From: Microvirga sp.
Lineage (GTDB): Bacteria; Pseudomonadota; Alphaproteobacteria; Rhizobiales; Beijerinckiaceae
Assembly (NCBI GenBank): GCA_029266525.1
Contig: JAQSWQ010000018.1
Location: forward strand, 62,001-126,000
Reading direction: 5' to 3'
DNA: 64,000 bases
The notes under the pieces are model-generated. The model did not search any database. It was not told where the DNA came from and saw only the letters and a program-made list of their open reading frames with translations. This document shows, one piece after another, positions 1-8,537 of this stretch. The number at the start of each line of letters is the position of its first letter. Within the stretch, counting starts at the first letter, position 1. A program made the translations under genes and the position numbers.

Positions 1-1
1 C

Positions 2-85
2 CTGATGCTCGTCTTCATCATCCTCTTCATCCAGAAGCGCCCGCGCGGCCTCTTCGCGCTCAAGGGAAGGGCGGTCGAGGCATGA
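2..85 (+). CDS. urtB: urea ABC transporter permease UrtB (C-terminal end only)
   Basis: Only the last 27 codons and the TGA stop lie in the window. The tail reads KRPRGLFALKGR, typical of the C-terminus of LivH-type permeases and in particular of UrtB. UrtB forms the inner-membrane channel with UrtC. The following genes urtC, urtD and urtE on the same strand support this identity; urtA would be expected upstream, outside the window. Function is inferred mainly from context because so little of the protein is visible. Confidence 0.8.
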   Translation: MMLVFIILFIQKRPRGLFALKGRAVEA

Positions 86-392
86 GCGCGGCGCGCGCGT
101 TCACCCTCTCCCGTAAAGGGGAATTGCCCTCACCCGGCCGGCTCCGCCGACCCGACCTCGCGAGGCTCGAGCGGAGCCTGTCATCGGGCCGGCCGAAGGC
201 CGGACCCGTTGGGCCGAGTGGGCCCTCTCCTTTGAAGCGGACCTCTGCGCATTGTCATCATGACCGTGACCCGGGCAGCCTGATTCCCCTAGAGATTTCC
301 CCCTTATCCGCTCATGATGATCGACAGTGCGATCATCATGATGGAGAGGGTCTCACGGAGGTCTGCGTGAACCGAGAGGGCGGGAGCGCGCC
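86..392. other. urtB-urtC intergenic region
   Basis: About 307 bases without a convincing gene separate urtB from urtC, although urt genes are usually tightly packed. The first half carries degenerate copies of the CTCTCCC...GGGTGAGGG palindromic repeat type seen elsewhere in this window (about 105-165) and a small GGCCGG hairpin near 190-205. The second half holds a perfect hairpin at 312-341, listed separately. An open frame across the region has a low-complexity product and is not supported. Confidence 0.6.
312..341. repeat. perfect 12-bp inverted repeat upstream of urtC
   Basis: Left arm TCATGATGATCG (312-323), loop ACAGTG, right arm CGATCATCATGA (330-341); every position pairs. No T-run follows, so it is not a classical terminator. 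It could be a dyad operator or an mRNA processing or stability hairpin between urtB and urtC. Confidence 0.6.
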
Positions 393-1544
393 ATGACCCG
401 GCGCCCCATCCTCCCCGGGCTGATCGGCGGCCAGGGCGCGGCCTTGGTCGCAATCCTGGTCGGCCTCGCGCTCCTGGTGCCGGCGCTCAACCTACTCGTC
501 CCGCCGAGCTCGCCGTTCCACGTGCCCACGCACTTCGTCGTGCTGTTCGGGAAGTGGCTGACCTATGCGCTGCTTGCGGTCTCGCTCGACCTCGTCTGGG
601 GCTATTGCGGCATCCTCTCGCTCGGGCACGGCGCCTTCTTCGCGCTCGGCGGCTACGCCATGGGGATGTACCTCATGCGCCAGATCGGCCCCCGTGGCGT
701 CTACGCCCACCCCGTGCTGCCCGATTTCATGGTCTTCCTGAACTGGACCGAGCTGCCGGTCGCTTGGTGGGGCTTCCAGTTCTTCCCCTATGCCATGCTG
801 ATGGTGTTCCTCGTGCCGGGGCTTCTCGCCTTCGCGCTCGGCTGGTTCGCCTTCCGCTCGCGGGTGACCGGCGTCTACCTCTCGATCATCACGCAGGCGA
901 TGACCTACGCGCTTCTGCTGGGGTTCTTCCGCAACAATTTCGGCTTCGGCGGCAACAACGGGCTCACCGATTTCAAGGATATCCTCGGCTTCTCGATCCA
1001 AGCGCCCGGCACGCGCGCGGCGCTGTTCGCGCTCTCGGCGCTCGCGCTCGCAGGCAGCTTCCTGATCGCCCGCGCGATCGTGACCTCGAAGCTCGGCAAG
1101 GTGCTGATCGCGATCCGCGACGCCGAGAGCCGCACGCGGTTCCTCGGCTACCGGGTCGAACACTACAAGCTCTTCGTCTTCGTCGTTTCCGCGATGATGG
1201 CCGGGCTTGCCGGTGCGCTCTACGTTCCACAGGTCGGCATCATCAATCCATCCGAATTCTCGCCTGCGAACTCGATCGAGGCCGTAATCTGGGTCGCGGT
1301 CGGCGGGCGCGGCACGCTGACCGGTGCGGCGCTCGGGGCGGTGCTGGTCAACGCCGCCAAGAGCTGGTTCACGGGGGCGCTTCCCGAGTACTGGCTCTTC
1401 GCGCTTGGCGGGCTCTTCATCCTGACGACCCTCCTTTTGCCGAAGGGCATTGTCGGCACCATCGCCGAGCATTGGCCCAAGCCCCGCAGGCGAGATGCCG
1501 AGCGCGTCCCGCCGCTCTCGGCCGCGCCGCAGCCGGCGGAGTAG
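393..1544 (+). CDS. urtC: urea ABC transporter permease UrtC
   Basis: A 383-residue LivM-type inner-membrane permease. The segment DLVWGYCGILSLGHGAFFAL and the following GGYAMGMYLMR are characteristic of UrtC and not of general branched-chain amino acid permeases. Many hydrophobic helices span the protein. With UrtB it forms the channel for urea, energised by UrtD and UrtE. The start is the ATG at 393. The stop lies four bases before the urtD start, so the genes are co-translated. No urease genes are in the window, so the fate of the urea cannot be judged here. Confidence 0.93.
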   Translation: MTRRPILPGLIGGQGAALVAILVGLALLVPALNLLVPPSSPFHVPTHFVVLFGKWLTYALLAVSLDLVWGYCGILSLGHGAFFALGGYAMGMYLMRQIGPRGVYAHPVLPDFMVFLNWTELPVAWWGFQFFPYAMLMVFLVPGLLAFALGWFAFRSRVTGVYLSIITQAMTYALLLGFFRNNFGFGGNNGLTDFKDILGFSIQAPGTRAALFALSALALAGSFLIARAIVTSKLGKVLIAIRDAESRTRFLGYRVEHYKLFVFVVSAMMAGLAGALYVPQVGIINPSEFSPANSIEAVIWVAVGGRGTLTGAALGAVLVNAAKSWFTGALPEYWLFALGGLFILTTLLLPKGIVGTIAEHWPKPRRRDAERVPPLSAAPQPAE

Positions 1545-1548
1545 CGCG

Positions 1549-2304
1549 ATGATGGACGTCCGCACCACCCAGGCCCTGCTCTACTTGGACGGCGTCTCGG
1601 TTTCCTTCGACGGCTTCCGCGCCCTCAACAATCTTTCGCTCGTCATGGACCCCGGCGAGATGCGGGCGATCATCGGCCCGAACGGCGCCGGCAAGACCAC
1701 CATGATGGACGTCATCACCGGCAAGACGCGCCCGGACGAAGGCGACGTGATGTTCCAGGGCAGGCACGACCTCACGGCGCTCGACGAGTCGGCGATCGCG
1801 ACGCTCGGCATCGGCCGCAAGTTCCAGAAGCCGACGGTATTCGAGAGCCACACGGTCGAGGACAACCTGCTGCTCGCGCTCGACGGCGAGCGCGGCGTCA
1901 TCGGCAACCTCCTGCATCGCCTCTCCGGCGCCGAGCGCGACCGCCTCGACGAGATCCTTTCCATCGTGAAGCTGAAGGACCGGCGCGAAGAGCTCGCCGC
2001 AAATCTGAGCCACGGCCAGAAGCAATGGCTTGAGATCGGCATGCTGCTCGCGCAGGACCCGGCGCTTCTCCTCGTCGACGAGCCCGTCGCCGGCATGACG
2101 GACGCGGAGACGGCCGAGACCGCCGAGCTCTTGCGCCGCATCAACGAGACCCATTCGGTCGTCGTCGTCGAGCACGACATGACCTTCGTGCGCGACCTCG
2201 GCGTGAAGGTCACGGTGCTGCACGAAGGCTCGGTGCTCGCCGAAGGCTCGCTCGACCAGGTCAGCGCCAACGAACGCGTCGTCGAAGTCTATCTGGGGCG
2301 CTGA
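1549..2304 (+). CDS. urtD: urea ABC transporter ATP-binding protein UrtD
   Basis: A 251-residue ABC ATPase. Walker A is GPNGAGKT at about residues 43-50, followed by MMDVITGKTRPD, a UrtD-type sequence; LSHGQKQ is the ABC signature and LLLVDEP the Walker B. The frame extends upstream into urtC, but ATG 1549 directly after the urtC stop gives a normal-length protein. It pairs with UrtE as the cytoplasmic ATPase of the urea importer. Two adjacent ATGs (1549 and 1552) are both possible starts. Confidence 0.93.
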   Translation: MMDVRTTQALLYLDGVSVSFDGFRALNNLSLVMDPGEMRAIIGPNGAGKTTMMDVITGKTRPDEGDVMFQGRHDLTALDESAIATLGIGRKFQKPTVFESHTVEDNLLLALDGERGVIGNLLHRLSGAERDRLDEILSIVKLKDRREELAANLSHGQKQWLEIGMLLAQDPALLLVDEPVAGMTDAETAETAELLRRINETHSVVVVEHDMTFVRDLGVKVTVLHEGSVLAEGSLDQVSANERVVEVYLGR

Positions 2305-2306
2305 CA

Positions 2307-3002
2307 ATGCTGGCCGTCGAGAATGTCGACCTGCACTACGGCGCGGCGCAGGCCCTGCGCTCGGTCTCCCTCACCGCCGAGACCGGGAAGATCACCTGCG
2401 TGATGGGCCGCAACGGCGTCGGCAAGACCTCGCTCATGCGCGCCATCGTCGGCCAGAAGAATCCTTCGCGCGGGCGCATCCTGTGGAACGGCGAGGACGT
2501 GACGCGCCTCGCCCCCTTCGAGCGCGCCCGGCGCGGCATCGCGCTCGTGCCGCAGGGCCGCGAGATCTTCCCGCTCCTTACCGTGGACGAGAACCTGCGC
2601 ACCGGCTTTGCCCCGCTCGAGCGCAGCCGGCGCACCATCCCCGACGACGTCTTCTCGCTTTTCCCGGTGCTCGCGCAGATGCTGCGGCGGCGCGGCGGCG
2701 ATCTCTCGGGCGGGCAGCAGCAGCAGCTCGCGATCGGTCGCGCGCTGGTGATGCGGCCGAGGCTCCTCGTGCTCGACGAGCCGACCGAGGGCATCCAGCC
2801 CTCGATCATCAAGGACATCGGCCGGGCAATCGAATACCTGCGTGAGACCGGGGAGATGGCGATCGTGCTCGTCGAGCAGTATTTCGATTTCGCCAAGGAG
2901 CTCGCCGACAGGATCTTCGTCATGGATCGCGGCGAGGTCGTGCTGTCGGGCGATTCGACCGCGCTCGACGAAGCGGCGGTGCGGCGCTACCTCACCGTGT
3001 GA
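2307..3002 (+). CDS. urtE: urea ABC transporter ATP-binding protein UrtE
   Basis: A 231-residue ABC ATPase beginning two bases after the urtD stop. Walker A is GRNGVGKT at residues 34-41, the signature is LSGGQQQQ, and Walker B is LLVLDEPTEGIQPS. The ERARRGIALVPQGREIFP stretch is typical of LivF/UrtE proteins. It is the second ATPase of the UrtBCDE importer and the last gene of the cluster. It converges on the GST gene with only nine bases between the stops and no visible terminator hairpin. Confidence 0.93.
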   Translation: MLAVENVDLHYGAAQALRSVSLTAETGKITCVMGRNGVGKTSLMRAIVGQKNPSRGRILWNGEDVTRLAPFERARRGIALVPQGREIFPLLTVDENLRTGFAPLERSRRTIPDDVFSLFPVLAQMLRRRGGDLSGGQQQQLAIGRALVMRPRLLVLDEPTEGIQPSIIKDIGRAIEYLRETGEMAIVLVEQYFDFAKELADRIFVMDRGEVVLSGDSTALDEAAVRRYLTV

Positions 3003-3011
3003 TCCGGCGCC

Positions 3012-3713
3012 TCAGCGCACCACGGCCGCGGTTTGGCCGAACAGCACCTTCTTCGCGGCGTCCGACATCGGCGCGCCGACGGCCGGGTTGATCTCCTTGG
3101 CTTTCTCGTAGGCCCGCACCGTCGCGGGGCGAGCCTTGATCGCCTCGAACCAGCGCTTGAGATCGGGGAAGTCGGCGAGGTTCTGGCCCTGACGCTCGTA
3201 GGGCACGACCCATGGATAAGACGCCATGTCGGCGATCGAGTACTCGCCCGCGATGAAGGGACGGTCGGCGAGGCGCTTGTCGAGCACGCCGTAGAGCCGG
3301 TTGGTCTCTTTCACGTAGCGCTCGATGGCGTAGGGGATCTTCTCGGGCGCGTAGTGCGAGAAATGGTGGTTCTGCCCCGCCATGGGACCTAAGCCCCCCA
3401 TCTGCCAGAACAGCCACTGCAGGACCTCGGCGCGCCCGCGGATGTCGCTCGGAATGAAGCGGCCGGTCTTCTCGGCGAGGTAGAGCAGCATGGCGCCCGA
3501 TTCAAACAGCGAGACCGGCGCGCCGCCGCCCGGCGGCTCGTGATCGACCATGGCCGGGATGCGGTTGTTGGGCGAGATCTTCAGGAACTCGGGCTTGAAC
3601 TGCTCGCCCTCGCCGATCCTGACCGGCACGATGCGGTAGGAGAGCCCCGTCTCCTCGAGGAACATCGTCACCTTATGCCCGTTCGGGGTCGTCCAGTAGT
3701 AGAGGTCGATCAT
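3012..3713 (-). CDS. glutathione S-transferase family protein (YfcG/YghU-like)
   Basis: A 233-residue cytosolic GST-fold protein. The N-terminal thioredoxin-like half (about 1-85) begins MIDLYYWTTPNGHKVTMFLE and contains the glutathione-site region ESGAMLLYL; the remainder is the all-helical GST_C domain. The TPNGHKV start resembles YfcG/YghU-type disulfide-bond oxidoreductases, which act on glutathione disulfides. A GGAG Shine-Dalgarno site lies six bases before the ATG at 3713. The gene stands alone between urtE and the YHS gene, so its substrate is unknown. Confidence 0.85.
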   Translation of the reverse strand: MIDLYYWTTPNGHKVTMFLEETGLSYRIVPVRIGEGEQFKPEFLKISPNNRIPAMVDHEPPGGGAPVSLFESGAMLLYLAEKTGRFIPSDIRGRAEVLQWLFWQMGGLGPMAGQNHHFSHYAPEKIPYAIERYVKETNRLYGVLDKRLADRPFIAGEYSIADMASYPWVVPYERQGQNLADFPDLKRWFEAIKARPATVRAYEKAKEINPAVGAPMSDAAKKVLFGQTAAVVR

Positions 3714-3799
3714 CCGGCTCTCCGCTTCCGTCAGGCCCCGATCTATGCGGTCCGGGCGAGATGCGGAAGAGCGGAGGGCGCTTATCCGTTGGCTGGAGG

Positions 3800-4276
3800 T
3801 CAGCGCCTTCCGACCAGCCGAGGCCAGTTCTCATCCGCCTTTTTCACGTAGCCCGGCACGTCCTTGCGCCAAGTCTCGGCGACCGAGCGGTCGTAGTTGA
3901 GATAGAGCCGGCCGTCGACGATGGCCCAGGCGTCGGGGTCGATCTTGACGAGGTAACCCTGCGCCACGCCGTAGGCGCAGTAGCCGCCATAGACCGGCGT
4001 GTACTTCTCCGGATCGGCGGCGAAGCGCGCCTTGTTGGATTCCGAGGAGAAAAGCCAGCGCCCCCCGCCGTGCTCGACCGCGAGCTCCGGCCTGCCCTGG
4101 CGCGGCCCGCCGTCGACGAAATACGCGACCGGGTCGTAACCATGGATCGCGACCCGCCGGCCGCCGAGCACGTTGACCCGGCTCTGCGCGGCAGCCTCGA
4201 GCGACGGCCCAAGCGTCAGTGCTGTCAACGCGAAGGCGGTGATTGCGAACGATATCATCCTGCGTCTCATCCACAT
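3800..4276 (-). CDS. exported YHS domain-containing protein
   Basis: A 158-residue protein with an N-terminal signal peptide (MRRRMISFAITAFALTAL, cleavage probably after the following Ala-rich segment) and a YHS-type domain: HGYDPVAYF, then FSSESNKARFAADPEKYTP and YGGYCAYGVAQG. Such domains are small Cys-containing modules often linked to metal handling, but the exported family has no fixed function. GAGG lies seven bases before the ATG at 4276; an ATG two codons further in is an alternative. It lies downstream of nothing obvious and is probably monocistronic. Confidence 0.8.
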   Translation of the reverse strand: MWMRRRMISFAITAFALTALTLGPSLEAAAQSRVNVLGGRRVAIHGYDPVAYFVDGGPRQGRPELAVEHGGGRWLFSSESNKARFAADPEKYTPVYGGYCAYGVAQGYLVKIDPDAWAIVDGRLYLNYDRSVAETWRKDVPGYVKKADENWPRLVGRR

Positions 4277-4433
4277 CGGTGGACCTCATGCCGAAGCGCG
4301 AACGTCACACGTCGCGATCGAGATCATGCCTCGCGCGCATCGGGCGCGGCCAGTCACGGGCCGGAGAGGTCACCCGGCTTTGACCGCGACACGATCACCG
4401 ATGCCGCGTGCGTGAGCGGCCTGCGAACGCGCC

Positions 4434-4739
4434 TCACACCGCCGCGAGATCCTGCAGCTGCTCCTGCACCTTCTCGCGGATGCCCCGGATCTCGCCGATG
4501 AGCGCGTCATGAAAATTGGTGCGACGGGTCTCGCCCTCGACGAAGACGAGGCCCTCGATGAGGTCGTGCACGAGGCGAGGATCGCGCCGCTGGGCGACGT
4601 TGCACATCACCTCGACGGCGATCTCATAGGCCGTGATACGGGCATGCACCGCCTGCCAGCGGGCAATGTCCTCAAGCACGTATTCGGTGACCGAGGCCTC
4701 GAGCGCATCGAGGCGGCGGGAGAGGGTCTCGGCGTCCAT
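4434..4739 (-). CDS. small hypothetical protein
   Basis: A 101-residue predicted helical cytosolic protein beginning MDAETLSRRLDALEASV and rich in charged heptad-like stretches, with no signal peptide or membrane helix. The ATG at 4739 has GGAAG five bases upstream. No domain was recognised. Orientation matches the YHS gene, but a gap of about 157 bases separates them, so an operon is not evident. The protein-like composition, with few low-complexity runs, argues that it is a real gene. Confidence 0.6.
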   Translation of the reverse strand: MDAETLSRRLDALEASVTEYVLEDIARWQAVHARITAYEIAVEVMCNVAQRRDPRLVHDLIEGLVFVEGETRRTNFHDALIGEIRGIREKVQEQLQDLAAV

Positions 4740-4887
4740 GGCGCTTCCGTTCGAGCTTCGCCGCGGGAATCAACGCGCTTGGGGCGGGATTGCTCCCCTG
4801 CATCCGGCAAAAGCCCGCCTCGGCCTGCGGCGCTTCCCTCCAAGGGGCGGCTGGTCCAGGCTGCCCAGCGAGGATGCGGAGGGCGGC

Positions 4888-5724
4888 ATGAAGCATTGCG
4901 TCAGGCTCCCGGGCGGCGAGGAGGTCGTCGCGCTCGGGCAAGGAACCTGGAAGATGGCGGACGAGCGCGGCCGCCGAGCCGAGGAGATCGCCGCGTTGCG
5001 GCTCGGAGTCGAGCTCGGCATGACTCTCGTCGACACGGCCGAGATGTACGGCGAAGGCAAGACCGAGGAACTCGTCGGCGAGGCGCTGGCGGGGCTGCGC
5101 GAGGAGGTCTTCCTCGTCAGCAAGGTCTACCCCTACAACGCGAGCCGCGCGGGCGTGGCGCAAGCCTGCGACCGGAGCCTGCGCCGGCTCAAGACCGACC
5201 GGCTCGACCTCTATCTCCTGCACTGGCCCGGCAGCGTCCCGATCGCCGAGACGGTCGAGGGCTTCGAAGCTTTGAAGCGCGCCGGCAAGATCCGGCGCTG
5301 GGGCGTCTCGAATTTCGACCGCGCAGAGATGGAGGAGCTGTTCGCGGTCCCCGGCGGGAGCGCATGCGCGACGAACCAGATCCTCTATAACCTTTCCCGC
5401 CGCGGCCCGGAGTACGACCTGATGCCGTGGCTAGGGAAGCGCGGCGTGCCGGTGATGGCCTACAGCCCGATCGAGCAGGGCCGGCTGCGCCGCTCTCCCG
5501 CGCTCGACGAAGCGGCAAGGAAGCACAGCGCGACGCCCTACCAGATCGCGCTTGCCTGGGTCATGCGCCGCCCGGACGTGATCGCGATCCCGAAGGCATC
5601 GCGTGCCGAGCACGTCCGCGAGAACCGCAAGGCCGCCGACATCGTGCTCGACGAGGCCGATCTCGCCGCGATTGACGCCGCCTACCCGCCGCCGCAACGC
5701 AAGAAGCCGCTGGAGATGATCTGA
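4888..5724 (+). CDS. aldo/keto reductase
   Basis: A 278-residue NAD(P)H-dependent oxidoreductase with the (beta/alpha)8 AKR fold. The catalytic tetrad is visible: Asp49 and Tyr54 in DTAEMYGEG, Lys79 in VSKVYP and His112 in LLHWPG. IPKAS near the C-terminus is the usual cofactor-binding segment. The frame is open upstream, but ATG 4888 gives the expected family start (MKHCVRLPGG). It is the first gene of a plus-strand run leading to D-tartrate dehydratase; a role in hydroxy- or keto-acid metabolism is only a guess. Confidence 0.88.
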   Translation: MKHCVRLPGGEEVVALGQGTWKMADERGRRAEEIAALRLGVELGMTLVDTAEMYGEGKTEELVGEALAGLREEVFLVSKVYPYNASRAGVAQACDRSLRRLKTDRLDLYLLHWPGSVPIAETVEGFEALKRAGKIRRWGVSNFDRAEMEELFAVPGGSACATNQILYNLSRRGPEYDLMPWLGKRGVPVMAYSPIEQGRLRRSPALDEAARKHSATPYQIALAWVMRRPDVIAIPKASRAEHVRENRKAADIVLDEADLAAIDAAYPPPQRKKPLEMI

Positions 5725-5803
5725 GGCTTGCCAAGGCGTGCGTGTTGCGGCCGATCCGGCGCTGGGGCAAAGGTGGCCCGAAACCCAGCGCCGGAGGCCG
5801 CCC

Positions 5804-6772
5804 GTGACCCGTGCCAAAGCCCTTCTCGACGGCCTGCGCTTGCCGGTGATCGCGGCGCCGATGTTCCTGGTCTCGGGTCCGGCGCTGGTGATCGCGGCCT
5901 CGCGTGCGGGCGTGCTCGGGACCTTCCCAGCCTTGAACCAGCGCTCGACCGAAGGCTTCCGCGACTGGCTCGAGGAGATCGAGGCGGGCCTCTCCACCGG
6001 CGCGGCGGCGCTGCCCTACGGCGTCAATCTCATCGTGCATAAGACCAACCCGCGGGTCGAGGCCGACCTTCGCGTCTGCGTCGAGAAGCGCGTGCCGGTG
6101 ATCATCACGTCGCTCGGCGCCGTGCCGGACTTGGTCAAGGCGGTGCATTCCTATGGCGGCGTCGTGCTGCACGACGTGATCAACATGCGCCACGCCGCGA
6201 AAGCGATCGAGGCCGGCGTCGACGGGCTCGTGCTGGTCTCGGCCGGCGCCGGCGGGCACGCCGGCACGAACAGCCCCTTCGCTTTCGTCTCGGAGGTGCG
6301 GCGGATATTTCCCCAAGGCGTGATCGCGCTCGCCGGGGCCATCACCACCGGGCGGCACGTCGCGGCGGCGATCGCGGCCGGTGCCGACGTTGCCTATATG
6401 GGCACGCGCTTCATCGCGACCGAGGAGGGCGCCGCGCCCCCGGCATACAAGCAGATGATCCTCGATTCCCGCATCTCGGACATCGTGTACACGCCGGCGG
6501 TGTCGGGCGTGCACGGGAACTTCATGCGCGATAGCCTCGTTCGGGCAGGGCTGAACCCGGACGGGCCGGCGCCTGAGATGAACATGGACAAGAAGGAAGC
6601 GAAGGCCTGGCGCGACATCTGGTCGGCCGGCCACGGCGTCGGCGGCATCGACGCGGTGATGCCAACGCAGGCGCTCGTCGCCGAGCTTGGCGCCGATTTC
6701 GACTGCGCGCTCGGCGAGCTCCAGCGCTGGCGCGCCCACGCTCCGGCGCCGGCGCGGGAGAAGGTCGCGTGA
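5804..6772 (+). CDS. nitronate monooxygenase-family flavoprotein
   Basis: A 322-residue FMN-dependent TIM-barrel protein of the nitronate monooxygenase / 2-nitropropane dioxygenase family: LPVIAAPMFLVSGPAL at the N-terminus, GVDGLVLVSAGAGGHAG in the middle and AAAIAAGADVAYMGTRF for phosphate binding. GTG 5804 is chosen because GGAGG lies just upstream and the product then starts like the family (VTRAKALLDGLRLPV); an upstream ATG adds residues with no family likeness. Its TGA overlaps the GTG of the next gene by four bases (GTGA), implying translational coupling. Substrate unknown. Confidence 0.85.
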   Translation: MTRAKALLDGLRLPVIAAPMFLVSGPALVIAASRAGVLGTFPALNQRSTEGFRDWLEEIEAGLSTGAAALPYGVNLIVHKTNPRVEADLRVCVEKRVPVIITSLGAVPDLVKAVHSYGGVVLHDVINMRHAAKAIEAGVDGLVLVSAGAGGHAGTNSPFAFVSEVRRIFPQGVIALAGAITTGRHVAAAIAAGADVAYMGTRFIATEEGAAPPAYKQMILDSRISDIVYTPAVSGVHGNFMRDSLVRAGLNPDGPAPEMNMDKKEAKAWRDIWSAGHGVGGIDAVMPTQALVAELGADFDCALGELQRWRAHAPAPAREKVA

Positions 6773-7974
6773 CCGCCGCGCCGGCGCTCTCGCGCAGCCG
6801 CGCGCCGGTGCACGTCGTCGACGTGCGCGAGACCGTGGTGCCGATCAAGTCGGCGATCAGCAATGCCTACATCGATTTCAGCCAGATGACCGTCAGCGTG
6901 GTGGCGGTCGTGACGGATGTCGTCCGCGGCGGCAGGCCGGTCACGGGCTTCGGCTTCAACTCGAACGGCCGCTATGCGCCGAGCGGGCTCCTGCGCGAGC
7001 GCTTCATCCCGCGCCTGAAGGAAGCTAACCCGCTCTCGCTCGCCGACGAGGAGCGCCAAAACCTCGACCCGCACGCCTGCTGGGCCGCGATGATGAAAAA
7101 CGAAAAGCCCGGCGGTCACGGCGAGCGCTCGGTCGCGGTCGGCGTGCTCGACATGGCGGTATGGGATGCCGTGGCAAAGATCGAGGAGAAGCCTCTCTAC
7201 CGCGTGCTCGCCGAGCGCTTTCGCGGCGGCGCGATCGACGAGCGCGTCTTCGTCTATGCAGCGGGGGGCTACTACTACCCCGACAAGGGGCTGAAAGGGC
7301 TGCAGGACGAGTTCAGGAGCTATCTCGACCGCGGCTACACGGTCTGCAAGATGAAGATCGGCGGCGCCTCGCTCGACGAGGATCTGCGCCGGCTCGACGC
7401 CGCGATCGAGGTCGTCGGCGATGCCGGCCGGGTCGCGGTCGACGCCAATGGCCGCTTCGATCTCGACACCGCGATCGCCTACGCCAAGGCGCTGAACCCC
7501 TACGGCGTGTTCTGGTATGAGGAAGCCGGCGACCCGCTCGATTTCCAGCTCCAGGCCGTCCTCACGGAATACTACGACGGCCCGATGGCCACGGGCGAGA
7601 ACCTGTTCTCGCACCAGGACGCCCGCAACCTCGTCCGCTACGGCGGCATGCGGCCGGATCGCGACTGGCTGCAATTCGACTGCGCCTTGAGCTACGGGCT
7701 CGTCGAGTACATGCGGACGATCGAGGTGCTGCGCCAGCACGGATGGTCGCCGCGCCGCTGTATCCCGCATGGCGGCCACCAAATGTCGCTCAACATCGCG
7801 GCGGGGCTCGGGCTCGGGGGCAACGAGTCGTATCCGGACGTGTTCTTCCCCTTCAACGGCTTCGCCGACGACTGCCCGGTGGTCGATGGCCACGTCGGGC
7901 TGCCGGACGCGCCGGGCATCGGCTTCGAGCGCAAGAGCGAGCTGTACAAGGTGATGCGCCCGCTCGAGGGCTGA
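6769..7974 (+). CDS. tarD: D(-)-tartrate dehydratase (enolase superfamily)
   Basis: A 401-residue mandelate racemase-like member of the enolase superfamily. It resembles the characterised Bradyrhizobium enzyme throughout, including NAYIDF, MKNEKPGGHGERSVAVG and RYGGMRPDRDWLQFDCALSYG. The catalytic set is intact: Lys196 in KMKIGG, metal ligands Asp225, Glu251 and Glu277, and His334 in IPHGGH. Each lies twelve residues beyond the number I recall for the Bradyrhizobium protein (184, 213, 239, 265, 322), so the spacing is identical. It would dehydrate D-tartrate to oxaloacetate. The start is a GTG overlapping the previous stop. Confidence 0.9.
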   Translation: MTAAPALSRSRAPVHVVDVRETVVPIKSAISNAYIDFSQMTVSVVAVVTDVVRGGRPVTGFGFNSNGRYAPSGLLRERFIPRLKEANPLSLADEERQNLDPHACWAAMMKNEKPGGHGERSVAVGVLDMAVWDAVAKIEEKPLYRVLAERFRGGAIDERVFVYAAGGYYYPDKGLKGLQDEFRSYLDRGYTVCKMKIGGASLDEDLRRLDAAIEVVGDAGRVAVDANGRFDLDTAIAYAKALNPYGVFWYEEAGDPLDFQLQAVLTEYYDGPMATGENLFSHQDARNLVRYGGMRPDRDWLQFDCALSYGLVEYMRTIEVLRQHGWSPRRCIPHGGHQMSLNIAAGLGLGGNESYPDVFFPFNGFADDCPVVDGHVGLPDAPGIGFERKSELYKVMRPLEG

Positions 7975-7980
7975 GCCGGC

Positions 7981-8460
7981 ATGGAGCAACTCCTGCGCGA
8001 CACGACCTTCACGCTCTCTGAGACGGTGATCCGGCTCGGGGTCGCGACGCTGTGCGGGCTTCTCCTCGGGCTCGACCGCGAGCTGCGCGGCATCTCGGCG
8101 GGCCTTCGCACCCATGCGCTCGTCAGCCTGAGCTCCGCCGTCATCACCGTCTCGGCGCTCGAGCTCTACGGCGATACGCGGGCGCATGGCGGCGACGCCG
8201 ACCCGCTGCGCGTCATCCAGGGTCTTGCCCAGGCGATCGGCTTCATTGCCGCTGGCGCAATCTTCGTTTCGCAAGGCGCGGTGCGGAACCTGACCACGGC
8301 GGCAAACATCTGGCTCGCGACCGCGGTCGGCATCGCCGCGGGGGCGGGTCAGTTCGTGCTGGTGACGGTCACGACCGGCTTCGGCATCGTGATCGTGACA
8401 GTCGTCGGCTTTGTCGAGCATCGTGCGGCGAAGCGGGCGCCGAGCGACGACAAGGAGTGA
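7981..8460 (+). CDS. MgtC/SapB family membrane protein
   Basis: A 159-residue integral membrane protein with about four helices. The motif LCGLLLGLDRELRGISAGLRTH is the MgtC/SapB signature, followed by AQAIGFIAAGAIF and NLTTAANIWLATAVGIAAGAG. MgtC proteins are linked to growth in low magnesium and to modulation of membrane ATPases; this one lacks the long C-terminal domain of Salmonella MgtC. It starts six bases after the tarD stop and is probably in the same transcript, with no obvious functional link. Confidence 0.85.
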   Translation: MEQLLRDTTFTLSETVIRLGVATLCGLLLGLDRELRGISAGLRTHALVSLSSAVITVSALELYGDTRAHGGDADPLRVIQGLAQAIGFIAAGAIFVSQGAVRNLTTAANIWLATAVGIAAGAGQFVLVTVTTGFGIVIVTVVGFVEHRAAKRAPSDDKE

Positions 8461-8537
8461 AGCGGACCGCCGGGCTTGACCCGGCACGCCCTGTCCTCAA
8501 GCTCGCTTCGGCGAAGGCGAATCATGGGGAGGGACGC

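Noticed and set aside
82-396. Open frame between urtB and urtC
   Set aside because: The product has no domain or hydrophobic pattern and the DNA consists of decayed repeats and a hairpin.
393-3002. Branched-chain amino acid transporter instead of urea transporter
   Set aside because: UrtC, UrtD and UrtE each show subfamily-specific segments of the urea system.
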